A stretch of DNA of 64,000 nucleotides. It comes from Cichorium intybus. Taxonomy: Eukaryota; Streptophyta; Magnoliopsida; Asterales; Asteraceae. Where the stretch lies: contig CM042012.1 of assembly GCA_023525715.1 (NCBI GenBank), forward strand, positions 60,222,705-60,286,704. The letters are read 5' to 3'. The position numbers and the translations under genes are program-made. Positions 54,533 to 64,000 of this stretch are shown one piece after another. Position 1 is the stretch's first letter; every line of letters begins with the position of its first letter. Under the pieces are notes generated by a model. It had not been told where the DNA came from, did not search any database, and was given only the letters and a program-made list of their open reading frames with translations.

Positions 54533-55500
54533 TGTATTTTTCTTATTCTTCTTTTGGGTATTTGTACTGTACTTATGACACTACTATCTTTTTTTTGTTT
54601 GTTTATATTTTATTTTATTTGCTTGTTTTGCTTGTGTTTAATCTTTTTGTGAGTCATGCATGTTATACCAAAATTGGAGGAGTTGTTTCAAGCAAGTGTG
54701 CGGTCACCGTGCCCCCTCCGCTTGTCTTGACTACCGGCGTGTTCACTGTTGCACTACAACTCCAGAACGCGAAATCGAGGACCTTTTTGTTCGTATTTGT
54801 ACCTGTGACACCGAGTACCAACTAAGCGATCTACCGTCTAAAAGGGTAACTCTTTCTCCCTTGTTCTAAATAATTTTTGTACAACGGGGACGTTGTACGA
54901 TTTTAAGTGTGGGGTGTGGACGGTCGAAAGAGTGTTTTTTGAATTTTTTGCGGGAAATGACCGATTTTCAAAATTTTAGCAACTTTTTCAAAATTTTTAA
55001 TGGGTTATAATTTTGAAATGAATAGTTTGTGATTGTTTATAGCATTAGTATTTTTCGAGAAATACTATGTAGTTGTAATCATGCTATTAGTTGAGTCAAA
55101 TAAGTTGAGTTTTAGGAGTTAGAAAATTGGACTGTTTTAGGATTGGAATTTAGGAAGGAAGTATCAATCAGTGACCTTTGTTGTTCGAGCCGGTAGGTCT
55201 AAAATGGATGGGGCTTATGCACCTTGCCACCTAAGATCGTCTGGTCTGGGATGGTATTTCCGAAAGCTCGTTACACGGACAACATCGAAAGTCATGGATA
55301 GTTCTTTTATGGCCTTTAGTACGTACACTTCATTGTGGACAGAAAATTTGTAATCAAGGGTTCTCTAGAAAGACATGAATTCCAAAGAACATTCCGATTA
55401 TGTTTTCATGAACTATTCCAATCTAACTCATAAAGCAATAAGCTTTGAAACTGAACACAGTCAAAAATTGTTTGAGTCTTAGTTAAAATCTATTAAGCCC
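54533..55500 (+). other. 3' non-coding tail of Athila-like element, PPT missing
   Basis: T-rich start, then text shared in inverse with 10985-11900 (GTGCGGTCACCGTGCCCCC, GTGTGGGGTGTGGACGG). The PPT and about 50 bp of LTR start are deleted: AAAATCTATTA runs straight into LTR text AGCCCTATTCTTAG. Confidence 0.65.
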
Positions 55501-56434
55501 TATTCTTAGTCGTTGTTGAGCCCTATTCTTAGTGAAATTATATCACATACATCATGGTATTCTCACTTTTTGTGTCAGCACTTGTTTGGAAAGAAATAAT
55601 GAAAACAGGGACTAAAAGCGTGCAATTTGAAAGAAGTTTGAAGATCAAGGCAAAATCAGAAAAAGATGTACGCGCGCCGCGGAAATCATCAAAGCGCGAC
55701 GCGAATACGAGGCGGTGGAAAGAATTCAAATTCCGATAAAACGGGGATAAACCCCTACACGCGACGCGGGATCCATAAATGCGCTACACGGTCTCGAGAT
55801 TTTTGCAACTATAAATAGAGGCTTTTAGGTCGAAATAACTAGCGAAGACCTGGTGTAAAATCAACCCCCAAGGCTCTTTGACTCCGAGATTCAACTTCAA
55901 GAACCACCAGTTGGTATTTTCATGTTTTTATCTTTAATTTTCATTTAGTTTAGTAGTTAATAATCATTGGCTAATATCTTTGAGAGTGACAACCATTGAT
56001 ATTTAGTTCTAGTTTATGTTTTTGGATCTTTTGGTTATTGTTTTTATCATTGGATCTGAGTTTTAAGTTAATGAATCATTTGGTTACAAGTAATTGCTTC
56101 TTTTTGGTGTTTTATGCTTGTGAATGAATTGTTGGATGTTTGGATTGTGTTTGATGATTGATTTGCCTTTGTTTACTTCTGAATTGGAGATGTACTTCTG
56201 ATTTCAGTAAGTGACTAGGTTTGGTTGGTTGTTTTAGTTTAGTTTATGCTTTTTGGGATTAATAGTCAAAAGTTAGAAACTAGGTCCTGTGACTGTAGTG
56301 TGACACTGCAGTTGGTAATCTGTCACCTGTCTCGACCACGTAACTCCTGTGGATCGACCCTGACTTCCACTGTGCTAAGTGAGAGTGAGGTTTATTTTCT
56401 TATTTTTGACCACATGACGACCGTTGCGATGTCA
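55501..56434 (+). repeat. 3' LTR of Athila-like element
   Basis: Matches 48145-49066 with few substitutions, including TCGTTGTTGAGCCC and the CGCG-rich block; ends GATGTCA and is followed by the duplicated CTAGT. Confidence 0.8.
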
Positions 56435-57497
56435 CTAGTTGCTGCAAAGTAAGAGAAACTAAAAGCGAGACTTGATTTGTATGATAATTTGATTGATTTT
56501 ACACCTGACCTAAAACCAGTGGGAGTAATTGAATCGTCAAAGGAAACATCACAGGTAAAATGTACCTACATTCTAAGCAAGAATGGTTGAGTGATGTGAT
56601 GCTCAAAATCGTGATTAATTTTTGAAGGAAACGCTCCCTACAGAACTAAAACAATTCTGAAAAGACATTGTTTGCTATTACTACAGCTTGCAAGTCATAG
56701 CAGGATCGGATGGTCTAAACTGCTTTCCAGAAATGGAAAACCATAGGGGTTGTGTGTAAGACACAACTAGTACGTTTAGAACATGTCGATGCAAAAGGTA
56801 CATAGCCCCGAAGTTTGTCAGAGGGCACCTCGCATGAAAGGATCTTCAGATTCTCAAATATGCCAAAAGTTTGGATTTGGTGAATATTCTGAATGAGTCC
56901 TGTGATTATGTCAGAAGTTCTAGACTTTGTATTCTCAAAGTATGCCAAAAGGTTTGGGTTTTGTGAATAGTCTGAAAGAGTTCCAGAACTATGTCAAAGC
57001 TAGTGGGAGTATCATCTATCCTTCAATGTATGTTAGTACATATTATTCTTGGAAATATCTCTTATCATTACAAAGTGTAATGACTCGATATGAGAGATGA
57101 TTTGCTATGAAAGACCTGAAGGAGATTCGGTAATGTACTCAAGTGGTTACCAGTATCTATCAGATAGATATAGTCATCAGTATTGACCCTGCCACTATGT
57201 AAAAATGATCTTGATAAGATTCAAGATACAAAATTTTCTGGAAATCGTGACACAAGGATCATGGATTCTGAAAGGATTCATAATAGAACTAATATCAGAT
57301 TCAATAAGCTGTTGCAAATTGAATCGATCACATGTGTCATGAAATGGTCCAGATAACTTGATGCTTGGAGTATAACAAGTTGGATTCAGGACACCAACTG
57401 GCTTAGGATACTTAACTGGACAGTTAAACACAAACATGTGAAATCGTGCTATAGGAGGAATGTAATAATAAATTTGAAATAATTTTCAAATCTGTAA

Positions 57498-57503
<6 letters not shown>

Positions 57504-57589
<86 letters not shown>
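57504..57589. repeat. (TA)n microsatellite
   Basis: About 43 uninterrupted TA units. Confidence 0.95.
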
Positions 57590-57591
<2 letters not shown>

Positions 57592-57611
57592 CACTATGAA
57601 ACTTCATGATT

Positions 57612-57685
57612 GGAAGGTTTCGATTGGGATAATGATGGAGCGTGTGTGGTTCACCGGCACATCAGTTATCGCCTTGAAATCTTCC
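57612..57685 (+). promoter_or_regulatory. hairpin E, type II, in the 3' region of copy 2
   Basis: Outer GGAAGGTTTCGA (57612-57623) with TTGAAATCTTCC (57674-57685), 12 pairs including two G-T wobbles; GATAA (57628-57632) with TTATC (57666-57670); TGATG (57633-57637) with CATCA (57660-57664). Loop GAGCGTGTGTGGTTCACCGG. Confidence 0.7.
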
Positions 57686-58018
57686 TGACACCGTAGGGTG
57701 CAGTCCACTGGACTAAAGATCCTGATAACCATGAGAAGTCACAAGACACAGCACCATTCGAAAAATTGGTGATAGGAGAGAAAAACAAAATGACACATTG
57801 AGAAATCATCGGAATAGTGTGCAATCGAATTGTCTGCAATGATATGTATCACTGTAAGACATTCTGGATACATAGAAAGAGCGAAGGTCATTTTGGGTAT
57901 AAAAGGACATATAAATATCTTAATTGAAAGTTTAATAGAAGTCTAGAAACATATAATAGTATTATAATAAATCTGATATGGTGATTGCCTCGTGGCAATT
58001 AGCAGGAGTAACTACCTA

Positions 58019-58573
58019 CACTACTAGAAAATATGCTTTTAATGACATACGAACTATGACACACACTGATATTATGACACACAAAAGTGTATGTCATAAA
58101 AAAATGTCATATTTTCTAAAATCTAAAGATTATATGACACACATAATTGTATGTCGTAAATAGCGTCATCTATGTAAGATATTTACGACATACAAAAATG
58201 TATGTCGTATTAGAGTGTCATAATAAAAAAATTTCAAAAACACGGAGGATGCTTTGTAATTTTTTATGTCATCTAATTATTAAGAGTGTCGTTTTTTAAT
58301 TATCCCCAATATTTATCTGAATCGCGTATTCCCTTCTTCATAACTCGATCTATCATTTTCTCACTGTATATGCGATTATTCTCGTTTTTGAATCACGATT
58401 TTTCAGAATGGGTTAAACAAATATTCACTACTCGATCGTATCCTTCTCTCGACCTGTACCTTCTCGATCTATACCTTGGCATTGAGTACTTAGCATTTCA
58501 GAACGGGTTAAACAAAGATTCACCATTCGGCATTCCCGCTTCAGAACTCGATCGTGAAAGGTTTTCCGCAACC
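58019..58573 (+). mobile_element. CACTA (En/Spm) end fragment
   Basis: Begins CACTACTAGAAAATATGC, a CACTA-type terminus, followed by subterminal repeats of ATGACACACA and GTATGTCATA in both orientations (58039-58235). The opposite end and any transposase are absent. It is cut at about 58573 by the next LTR. CTA precedes the end (58016-58018). Confidence 0.7.
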
Positions 58574-59247
58574 ATGAACTAAATAACCTAAGTTCACATG
58601 CAACCTAGAAAAGATCTATGTTTTCTTACTTTGAACATGTAACTAATTCCTAAAGGCCAAACAAAAATAACTAAAAGAATAAATTAGAAAACTAACCTTT
58701 AGTTTTAATCTTGAAGCTAAGCAGCACAAGTGTCCTGCCTCAAATGAGATCACACCCAGGGAGCCAGAGGAAGGTCACGAAAATTCCAGAGAGAATAATA
58801 GAATGAGCACCCAATAATGAGGTCTAGGGGTCCCTATTTATAGGGAAACAAGAAACCCTAGCCGTCAGCCATTTTCCGGATTATACGTACGCGTGCCGCG
58901 GCCTATACATTGGCGCGCCGCGCGCCGCAATTCAACTATTGAATTTGTACGACTTTAATCCCTGACTTCTTGATTAATCTAATTAATGCCACAGAAATTA
59001 ATCTAATTAATTTCTGATTAATTATTAATCAATCAATATAATTTCTAATTAATATATTATCACTTAATATATTAACAAACCATATCTTTTTATTTCTATT
59101 GATTTATTAATCCCATAATAAACCAACCTTTCTCTCTACCGAACTTTCTAACAAAACTCCAGCTATGAGGGCAACCCAAATGGACTTTGCTTCAATTAAC
59201 TAGGTAAATACAAATTATAAGTCATGGCTTAGACATCTAATCCAAAT
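58574..59247 (-). repeat. 3' LTR, gag-only copia copy 3
   Basis: Matches the other family LTRs (GTTCACATGCAACCTAGA, CTATTTATAGGG, AGGGCAACCCAAATGGAC). The first ~20 bases expected at the left (TGTTGGGTTTTAAGCAAAC) are missing. A CGCG-rich insert (58890-58930) is not in copies 1 and 2. Right end CTAATCCAAAT before PPT GTCTCCCACTTGG. Confidence 0.7.
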
Positions 59248-60030
59248 GTCTCCCACTTGGATAAGTCTATGACTATAATTACCAATTTAACCTCTAATTA
59301 ATCAGCAAACTGTAGCTTCCTAGAAACTGCTGCCGAACTCTGACCTAGTCAGTTCTGTCCATAGATAAGTGATCAGATGATCCTCCGTCCAACAATATAT
59401 TTTCAGACATAAGACATGGATTGAGATCAATCTCTATCTGACACACTGTTTCCCGATTTCAGATTTTGCTTATGACTTTTAGACTTCTAATTGAACGAAT
59501 CGATTCAGTCCTGGCTGGCCAGCGCTTCAGTCAACTTCAAAATCATCGAGTGGCCAACAGATATCTGTTTCCCGTCTGGGTCAAGGGACGATTAAGCTTC
59601 GACTAATATGTTATATCTTTTACCCGACAAATCACTCACAACAGCACGTTTTATAACACCGAGTTACCGATGCGTTTTCGTACTATCAATGAACAACCGC
59701 CTTGCAAATTATAACTCATATCTCTCAACTTTAAGACCATAAGATATTATCGTCTCAACATTGCTCGTGATATAATCCATGAAACAATCCATTGAGCGTG
59801 GGTTTATCCAATACTCAAATCTCCATTTCCAAGTACTCATGAATGTTGCAGCAATCTTATTGCTATGTCTAACTCCTTAGACAATCTACAAACCAATTCA
59901 TGACAGTCTTCCTTCATACTTACTCCCTAAGAGTATGAACGACTGTGGATATTTGAATAATCCAATTATTCAGGAAGTAAACATGCAAAAGTGAAATATA
60001 AAATCTGACTGGCAGCTACTCCTGCTTATT
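59248..60030 (-). other. PPT and tail, gag-only copia copy 3
   Basis: Minus strand CCAAGTGGGAGAC at 59248-59260, then the tail text shared with 17816 and 35050 (ATAAGTGATCAGATGATCC, GTGGGTTTATCCAATAC). So the gag-only family and the coding minus-strand copia elements have a common 3' end, which identifies the likely helper group. Confidence 0.7.
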
Positions 60031-60330
60031 ACCAAGTCTCCACGAGGTAATCACCAAGTCGGATTTATCATAAGTATTATCGGTTTCTTATTCTCTTTTA
60101 AGCTTTCAATTCAAGCCTTTTATATCTATGTCTATGACCTTTTCACTCTTTCTATGTATCCAAGTGTCTAACACTTATACACTTTATTGCAGATGATCCT
60201 ATCGGATACTCTTCCGATGATATCTCAATTTGTCATTTTGTCATTCTCTCTCACAACTCCATTCCGGTGATGTGTACCATTACTGCCCATGGTTCTCAGG
60301 TCTTTAGTCTACATGGCTACACCCTAAGAC

Positions 60331-60392
60331 AATTTCGAGGTGTCATGATGTGCCGGTGAACCATACACGCTCCATCAGAAACCAACGAAATT
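60331..60392 (-). promoter_or_regulatory. hairpin F, type II
   Basis: On the plus strand AATTTCG (60331-60337) pairs with CGAAATT (60386-60392), TGATG (60346-60350) with CATCA (60373-60377). Minus-strand loop GAGCGTGTATGGTTCACCGG. Confidence 0.7.
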
Positions 60393-61326
60393 CTTTAACC
60401 ATAAAGTCCTACAGCACCACGTTCTGGTGTAAACAATTACCGATTTGAAAACCCTTTCAAATCAATCACCCTAATCATTTCCCAATGATTTCTCATGTCT
60501 GTTCAAAAATCCATTCAGTATTCTCAGCCAGGCAATATCCTGAATCCAACTTACAATGCTCTAAGCATTAAGTCATCAAGATGTGTTCATAACACTTCTG
60601 ATTTGTCCAAGAGGCTCGAGGAACCTGATGTAATCTCATTCCAAGCCCTTTCGGAATCCTAAGATTACCAATAATCCTTGTGTCATGATTTCTGGAAACT
60701 ATTTCCTTTCAGGGACTGTTTCTTATGCATCTTGAATCCCATCAAGATCATATTCTCAACGGCTAAGTCAATACTGTCAGTCTCATCTATCTGATAGATG
60801 TCTATGAACTACGTGAGCATGCTGCACCTTCTTTGTTTCTTTCATGCCAATTCATTACACTTTGCAATGACAGGAAACTCCATTCCTGGGGTTATGCATC
60901 TTGAATCTTCATCAAGATCATATTGGCAGAATTCTGATCTATCTAATAGATGTTCACAACCACCTGAGTATGTTGTATCTCTTAAAGTCTTTCATAGCGA
61001 ACTGTTTCTTAACACCAAGTCATTACACTTTGTAATGATAAGAGACGTTTCCTAGAACCAGTATGTAACCCACATACAATGATAGCAGATAACAACGATA
61101 CTCCCACTGGCTTTGACACCATTATATGACTCTTTCGGACTATTCACAAAATCCAGAACTTATGGCACATTTTGCGAAACCGAAATCCAAACCTTTCCGA
61201 CATATTAAAGGAAATCTTTCAGGCTATTCACAAAATCCAAACCTTTTGGCATATTTTGAGAATCCAGATATCCTTTCTTGCGAGATGCCCATGGGACGAA
61301 TCCCGGGGCCATGTACCTTTTGTAAT

Positions 61327-61399
61327 GGCATGCTCTATGTGAGTCCCTATTAGTGTGCCGGTAAACCACACACGCTCCACTAACGACTCACACTATGCC
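61327..61399 (-). promoter_or_regulatory. hairpin G, type I
   Basis: GGCAT (61327-61331) with ATGCC (61395-61399), TGTGAGTC (61338-61345) with GACTCACA (61385-61392), TTAGTG (61350-61355) with CACTAA (61378-61383). Minus-strand loop GAGCGTGTGTGGTTTACCGG, identical to hairpin A. Confidence 0.75.
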
Positions 61400-63023
61400 A
61401 CGCAGAATCCTCTCGGATTACATCTTCTATTGAGAGTGCTTCTCTCAGAATCAGTTGCTTGACTCCAAGTGATGACTCATTCAACCAGATGTTCTGTAAG
61501 TACATTTCTATGTTCCCTTCTTTTGATGATTCAATTACTCCCACTGGTTCCTAGACCAGTTGTAAAGATCAATCAAACTGTCACATAGACTGTGTCTCGC
61601 GGTAAGGTTCTCTTATTTGGCAGCAACTGGGTTCACCAATGCTTCCAGCAGTCGGATTACTTATCCGTACCATCTTTAGTGTTTTACCACTACCCGGTAT
61701 ATCACCCAAATCATAACTCCTTATGACAGTGACAATAACTACTGGTCAAGCGAAGAGAGGGTATGTCAGGTTTAACAGGAATCTAATTCCTGGTCAAGTC
61801 CCAGTGGTGACTAAAGGTTCTTTCACTTGGCTAAGCCCTGAACTCATTCAGAATTATTCTTACTCCCACTGTTTCCTTAGAACTTAAGTTCTTTCTAAAA
61901 GTACTCTTCTTTCAAAGGATAACCGGAGTGGCCAATGAAACGACATTGCTGATTAGTTTCAGGCTTGTCATGAGATTTAGACGAATGCTACATGACCCTA
62001 GACTTTCTATGTACTAGTGGGATGATCCCAGCTTTACATTTCAGATAGTGTCAACATAACCCACTTAGTCTAAGATGTGGTCGGAATATGGCTTCTGCGG
62101 TCTGACTGGTTAAATATTCAATTCATTGAAATATTAGTCGGAAATGTATCCAGTGTATCTTATACACCGAGGATCAAAACTATTTCGATCAATGCTCCAT
62201 CATCTTCCCTAAGACACATTATAACCATTAGTGTTCTTGGAAGAGGATAAACTGTGAAACATTTTCTCAGTCTATGTAGTCATTCAGGTTTCGTTGATCT
62301 TATACTTCCTTTGAAATCCTTGAACACTTCAAGGTTCCAATCAATCACTTATTCCAATAAGCGAAGCCATATTTGTCAAACTATTTGGCAAATATTTTGA
62401 AGCATAACTAATCGTGTTCTGTTCGAATATTTGAGCAATACACAGTAACTTATGTGTCTGTCGCTCAAAATCATAATGTCTTTACATCTCCATGTAAATT
62501 GATGACTTTGTTAATATTGTTCAAGACATGCAATCATCACCTGACTCCAAGTCAACTGATTCCAAAATCCTATCCTTTGGATCTTTGGGTGATTCCTTTC
62601 TTGCCACAATTAATTTTATTAAGCACTCAATTCATCATGTGACCCTAAGTCAAATGATTCCAAAGTCCTGTCCAACTGGACCTTTGGTTGAAGTTATTCT
62701 CATAAAATTCACTTTAACAATCATAAAGAACACAATTTTATAAGTCCCATCCCATTGGATGTATCAACATTCAAGTTATTACCATTTATGCCATTAACAC
62801 ATTCACACAACATTTCGAGGATAATTAAAACAATCAAAAGAAAATCAACATTTTATTAAAACACAAAAATCCTCGAACAATGTACTATATGAAAACAATG
62901 TCGTTTGCATTTAATAATCTAATAACAAGATTGTAATATCTAACTAAACTTCAAAACTGCATGAGCTGGAGATCCAATCCAAAAGTGCTCCTATGCGTCA
63001 AAGTCCTGTACCCTACTGATTCC

Positions 63024-63102
63024 CTGCATACAAACCAAACGTGACTATCACATTATGTATTAATGAATTATGGATCAGGATTTCGAAGTTTTTTAGATAA
63101 AC
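63024..63102 (-). other. intron-like segment at the end of gag (copy 3)
   Basis: Minus strand CTCAG|GTTTATC ... TTTGTATGCAG|GG, 79 bp; same edges as 41108-41185 in copy 2. Confidence 0.4.
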
Positions 63103-63178
63103 CTGAGTTTCTAAAGATTTTACCTTGGAGCATTTTCCAATCTTTCCGTGACTGTATCCGATCCTATGGATTCCCAGT

Positions 63179-63907
63179 TTAAGACATCTCAGAACAGGTC
63201 CAGACGATCTGGAACGTTTCTTGCTGCGTATCTTCACTGGACTCAATCCAGAAGTAGCCGAACCAATGCCTGTCCATGAGTGACTCGTATAGGATCAACA
63301 GAGAACGCATTTCCATAAAAGTCTTTTTCCGGTCTTCCAGTCTATACGTCTGAATGAACAGATCGTACCTATTAGTCAATGAATCAAGTAGGATCTTAAC
63401 ACTCATTTCCTGACTAATTGCATGACCAAGTTTGTACAATTCGTCTATGCATCTCTCAATCTTGAGAACATGCGAATCGATTCTACTTCCTTCTTTTAGC
63501 TTGCACTCTGCAAGTCTTTTGAAGATCCTAGCTCGTTCATCTTCAACCGGTTCTTGGAACTTTTCCTCAACCAATTGTATTAACTCATACGGCCCTAGGG
63601 ATCCAAAATCCCTGCGGAACTCGAGGTCAATGGTCAATAGCATGAGGTCACGAACTTCCTCAGATTCATCAAATAATGGGTCATGCTCATCATAAAGACC
63701 TTTTGTGATGACATGTTTTGGTGGAACTGGGATCGGATACTCAATGAGGTGTAGCTTGCCAGCAATAACAAGAACCATTCTCCAATTGCGAAGCCATTCC
63801 ACATAGTTAAGGCCAGTCAGCCTTTCCATATTTAGCAGGCGCTTTCTGATGCCCTCAAAAATGGGTGAAGGAGGAGGAGGATGAGAATAGACACTCGATT
63901 CAGACAT
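63179..63907 (-). CDS. copia gag of gag-only element, best preserved copy
   Basis: 242 residues without a stop. MSESSVYSHPPPPSPIFEGI, then the gag core LNMERLTGLNYVEWLRNWRM (residues ~26-45), LLTIDLEFRRDFGSLGPYEL, QLVEEKFQEPVEDERARIFK (~110-130), LAECKLKEGSRIDSHVLKIE and LLDSLTNRYDLFIQTYRLED. This is the UBN2-type gag of plant copia elements. The start ATG at 63907 follows the leader as in copies 1 and 2. A shifted frame from 63246 to 63013 continues the similarity (LRCLKLGIHRIGYSHGKIGK). No zinc knuckle or pol. An intact gag in an element with no polymerase fits mobilisation in trans. Confidence 0.8.
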   Translation of the reverse strand: MSESSVYSHPPPPSPIFEGIRKRLLNMERLTGLNYVEWLRNWRMVLVIAGKLHLIEYPIPVPPKHVITKGLYDEHDPLFDESEEVRDLMLLTIDLEFRRDFGSLGPYELIQLVEEKFQEPVEDERARIFKRLAECKLKEGSRIDSHVLKIERCIDELYKLGHAISQEMSVKILLDSLTNRYDLFIQTYRLEDRKKTFMEMRSLLILYESLMDRHWFGYFWIESSEDTQQETFQIVWTCSEMS

Positions 63908-64000
63908 CTATAAAAGGAAACATAATTTATTAGTTTAATTAATCCTTTTAAATAATTACCCAATATATATTATTTAACAAGGCTAGGATCCAAAATACCC
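63908..64000 (-). other. leader of gag-only copia copy 3, off right edge
   Basis: AT-rich, reverse complement similar to 40200-40290 (TTGGGTCCTAGC, GGGTAATTATT). Hairpins of the leader would lie beyond the window. Confidence 0.6.

Larger units (their letters stand above)
48111..56434 (+). mobile_element. Athila-like element without RT/INT, complete copy
   Basis: 8,324 bp, TGACA at the left and TGTCA at the right, flanked by CTAGT on both sides (48106-48110, 56435-56439). Order: 5' LTR, PBS, gag, acidic linker, retropepsin, GC-rich spacer, Athila ORF1-like frame, tail, 3' LTR. There is no RT, RNase H or integrase, as in the minus copy at 9983-15694. Its 3' LTR has lost about 50 bp and the PPT. 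It sits inside the gag-only copia copy 2. Confidence 0.85.
56435..58018 (+). other. gag-only copia copy 2, last part
   Basis: After CTAGT the sequence TGCTGCAAAGTAAGAGAAAC matches copy 3 (reverse of 61600-61640). Continues with TGGGAGTAATTGAATC, the block GCCAAAAGTTTGGATTTG (matched at 61250), the TA repeat and hairpin E. No frame. The 3' LTR is missing: a CACTA end begins at 58019. Confidence 0.65.
60031..63012 (-). other. 3' non-coding region, gag-only copia copy 3
   Basis: About 3 kb between gag and tail with no integrase or RT signature on either strand. Matches copy 2 segments 41196-41933, 47745-48105 and 56440-57700 in order. Contains hairpins F and G and two related blocks with ATTTTGAGAATCC/ATTTTGCGAAACC near 61160 and 61250. 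Confidence 0.7.

Overview
The window looks like heterochromatic nuclear DNA of a eudicot, most likely an Asteraceae plant. The base for this is the mix of Ty1/copia, Athila-like, chromovirus-like and SIRE-like retroelements, plus plant-only gene fragments (RWP-RK, cation/calcium exchanger, nodulin-like). The family assignment is inference from general similarity. No rRNA, tRNA, CRISPR array or bacterial operon structure is visible. Almost all of the sequence is nested, decayed transposons. The only host locus seen is a dead RKD-type (RWP-RK) gene. The one long intact non-LTR frame is a PIF/Harbinger transposase.

Layout. 1-4075: 5' part (gag, PBS, LTR) of a minus-strand copia element. 4076-6072: AT-rich DNA with no recognised gene. 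6073-9982: two poorly coding LTR-type elements. 9983-15694: minus-strand, 5'-truncated copy of an Athila-like element carrying gag-protease plus an extra ORF but no RT or integrase. 15695-18448: copia and chromovirus scraps, then a copia LTR and tail. 18449-21234: plus-strand gag-only copia element with a structured leader. 21235-25830: second plus-strand copia element, into which a 1,834-bp PIF/Harbinger element with a TTA duplication is inserted. 26264-28003: RKD-like pseudogene. 28191-29326: a Pack-MULE with 159-bp terminal inverted repeats, a perfect 9-bp target duplication and fragments of two host genes. 29327-31628: chromovirus-like leader and LTR. 31629-38303: minus-strand copia elements nested in one another. 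38309-58018: plus-strand gag-only copia element, interrupted first by a 5'-deleted SIRE-type element (41934-47744) and then by a complete Athila-like element (48111-56434, TSD CTAGT). 58019-58573: CACTA end fragment. 58574-64000: minus-strand gag-only copia element running off the right edge.

How the parts relate. The gag-only copia family (three copies) and the Athila-like family (two copies) both lack RT and integrase, so both would have to be mobilised in trans. The strongest candidate for something undescribed is a recurrent hairpin in the gag-only copia family. Seven copies share a loop (GAGCGTGTGTGGTTTACCGG and variants) while their stems differ and remain paired. They come in two stem types, found in the leader before gag and again in the 3' non-coding region. 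A second pattern is that most in-frame stops in the dead genes I translated, RKD included, are TAA or TAG where CAA or CAG would fit, as expected of methylcytosine decay.
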